A stretch of 6,160 nt of DNA from positions 1 to 6,160 of the forward strand of contig PXAQ01000039.1 of the NCBI GenBank assembly GCA_003567095.1, written 5' to 3'. Both the position numbers and the translations under genes were made by a program. The DNA is from Phycisphaerae bacterium (GTDB lineage: Bacteria; Planctomycetota; Phycisphaerae; Sedimentisphaerales; Anaerohalosphaeraceae). The notes beneath the pieces were generated by a model. The model was given only the letters and a program-made list of their open reading frames with translations. It ran no database searches and had not been told where the DNA came from. Numbering within the stretch: position 1 is the first letter of the stretch; each line of letters starts with the position of its first letter. Shown one piece after another: positions 5,674-6,160 of this stretch.

Positions 5674-5711
5674 GTGGTACACAAGCGGCATGTGTTCCGC
5701 CTGTGTACCAC
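5674..5711. repeat. strong 38-nt intergenic hairpin
   Basis: GTGGTACACA (5674-5683) pairs perfectly with TGTGTACCAC (5702-5711). After one A/C mismatch, GCGG (5685-5688) pairs with CCGC (5697-5700), closing an 8-nt loop: 14 pairs in total. It lies 13 nt after the stop of the partial PEP-CTERM gene and about 40 nt before the next start. No T tract follows on either strand, so it is not a classical terminator. An mRNA-stabilising or attenuating element between cistrons, or a REP-like extragenic palindrome, is possible. Confidence 0.7.
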
Positions 5712-5724
5712 AAATAGGATTTAG

Positions 5725-6160
5725 TTAACGAGAACGCCGTTTTACACAGGCTGCCAGTGCCGCACCGATCCCCAGCAGCATCACCGTCGCCGGCTCCGGA
5801 ATCGGGGTCAATATCTGGCTGACTCCTACGGTTGAAATGAATTCACCATCGGTAATACCCAGCGTGGCTCCATCGCCCTCAATCGGCGACAGCGGGCTTG
5901 TGAACCAGACCATCAGCGAACTCTGGCCGGCTTCCACCTGCGGACTGTCGAACTTGGCATCCATAGTGACGATCGGCGAGCCTACCGGGCCCCAACCAGT
6001 CGCAACGACGCCAGGCCCGTTAAACGTAAAAATGCCGCCGTTGCCGACTGTCGCCCCAGGCAAAATCGCAATTGACAGGGTACTGACATCCACCGTTCCA
6101 CCGGTGATCTCGTACCCGTAGATGTACTCGCTGCCGGACTCATAAACCGTACTTTTGACC
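5725..6160 (-). CDS. PEP-CTERM protein, N-terminus beyond the window edge (partial)
   Basis: The frame is open from the window edge (first whole codon at 6159) to the TAA at 5725-5727, giving 144 visible C-terminal residues. A GTG at 6093 is not the start: the upstream in-frame sequence reads coherently as VKSTVYESGSEYIYGYEI, so the gene simply runs off the edge, with its signal peptide outside. The visible part is a beta-rich, Gly-rich domain with no known catalytic motif, ending in IPEPAT, a hydrophobic helix (VMLLGIGAALAAC) and the basic tail KRRSR, the PEP-CTERM exosortase signal. A cysteine sits at the end of the helix. It is the first of three tandem PEP-CTERM genes on this strand and is followed by the strong hairpin at 5674-5711. 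The function is unknown; secretion and envelope processing are inferred from the C-terminal signal. Confidence 0.88.
   Translation of the reverse strand, partial: VKSTVYESGSEYIYGYEITGGTVDVSTLSIAILPGATVGNGGIFTFNGPGVVATGWGPVGSPIVTMDAKFDSPQVEAGQSSLMVWFTSPLSPIEGDGATLGITDGEFISTVGVSQILTPIPEPATVMLLGIGAALAACVKRRSR

Noticed and set aside
5674..5711. The strong hairpin as an intrinsic terminator
   Set aside because: It is followed by GTTGACACATTC on the minus strand and AAATAGG on the plus strand; neither is a T tract.
6091..6093. GTG at 6093 as the start of a complete small PEP-CTERM gene
   Set aside because: The frame stays open to the window edge with a coherent beta-strand-like sequence, and the alternative start would leave the protein without a signal peptide.

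Overview
The window looks like a bacterial chromosome segment from the phylum Planctomycetota, most likely a Phycisphaerae-type lineage. This is inferred from the combination of three tandem PEP-CTERM proteins, an exported protein ending in a single dockerin-like calcium loop, and a class III-type prepilin (G-FTLIELLVVI). No rRNA or housekeeping marker is present to confirm it. No tRNA, rRNA, CRISPR array or insertion sequence was seen.

Left half (1-3557), all on the minus strand and read from right to left: a tightly packed operon. It starts with a secreted OB-like/dockerin protein, followed after 15 nt by a pseudopilin. The pilin stop and the start of a metal-binding lipoprotein (ZnuA/TroA type) share one base (TAATG). 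The lipoprotein then overlaps its ABC ATPase by 4 nt (ATGA). The cognate membrane permease is not in the window and would be expected beyond position 1. Just past the ATPase stop lies a degenerate heptanucleotide repeat.

Middle (3444-4175): a divergent intergenic region with a promoter for each side, then nikR on the plus strand. All four expected nickel ligands of NikR are visible. A 28-bp inverted repeat, the same overall span as the E. coli NikR operator, sits over the -10 element of the minus-strand operon. The simplest reading is a NikR-controlled metal (probably nickel) uptake locus in which a Znu-type ABC system replaces NikABCDE, and in which a pseudopilin and an exported dockerin protein are co-transcribed with the transporter. 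That combination is the most interesting thing in the window; a physical link between pilin and metal uptake is a hypothesis.

Right half (4183-6160), minus strand: three consecutive PEP-CTERM surface/exported proteins, the first cut by the window edge, ending in a clear intrinsic terminator at 4183-4215 that separates them from the convergent nikR. No exosortase is present here, so sorting would have to be done by a gene elsewhere. The 5'-most intergenic gap of this cluster holds a very strong 38-nt hairpin of unknown role.
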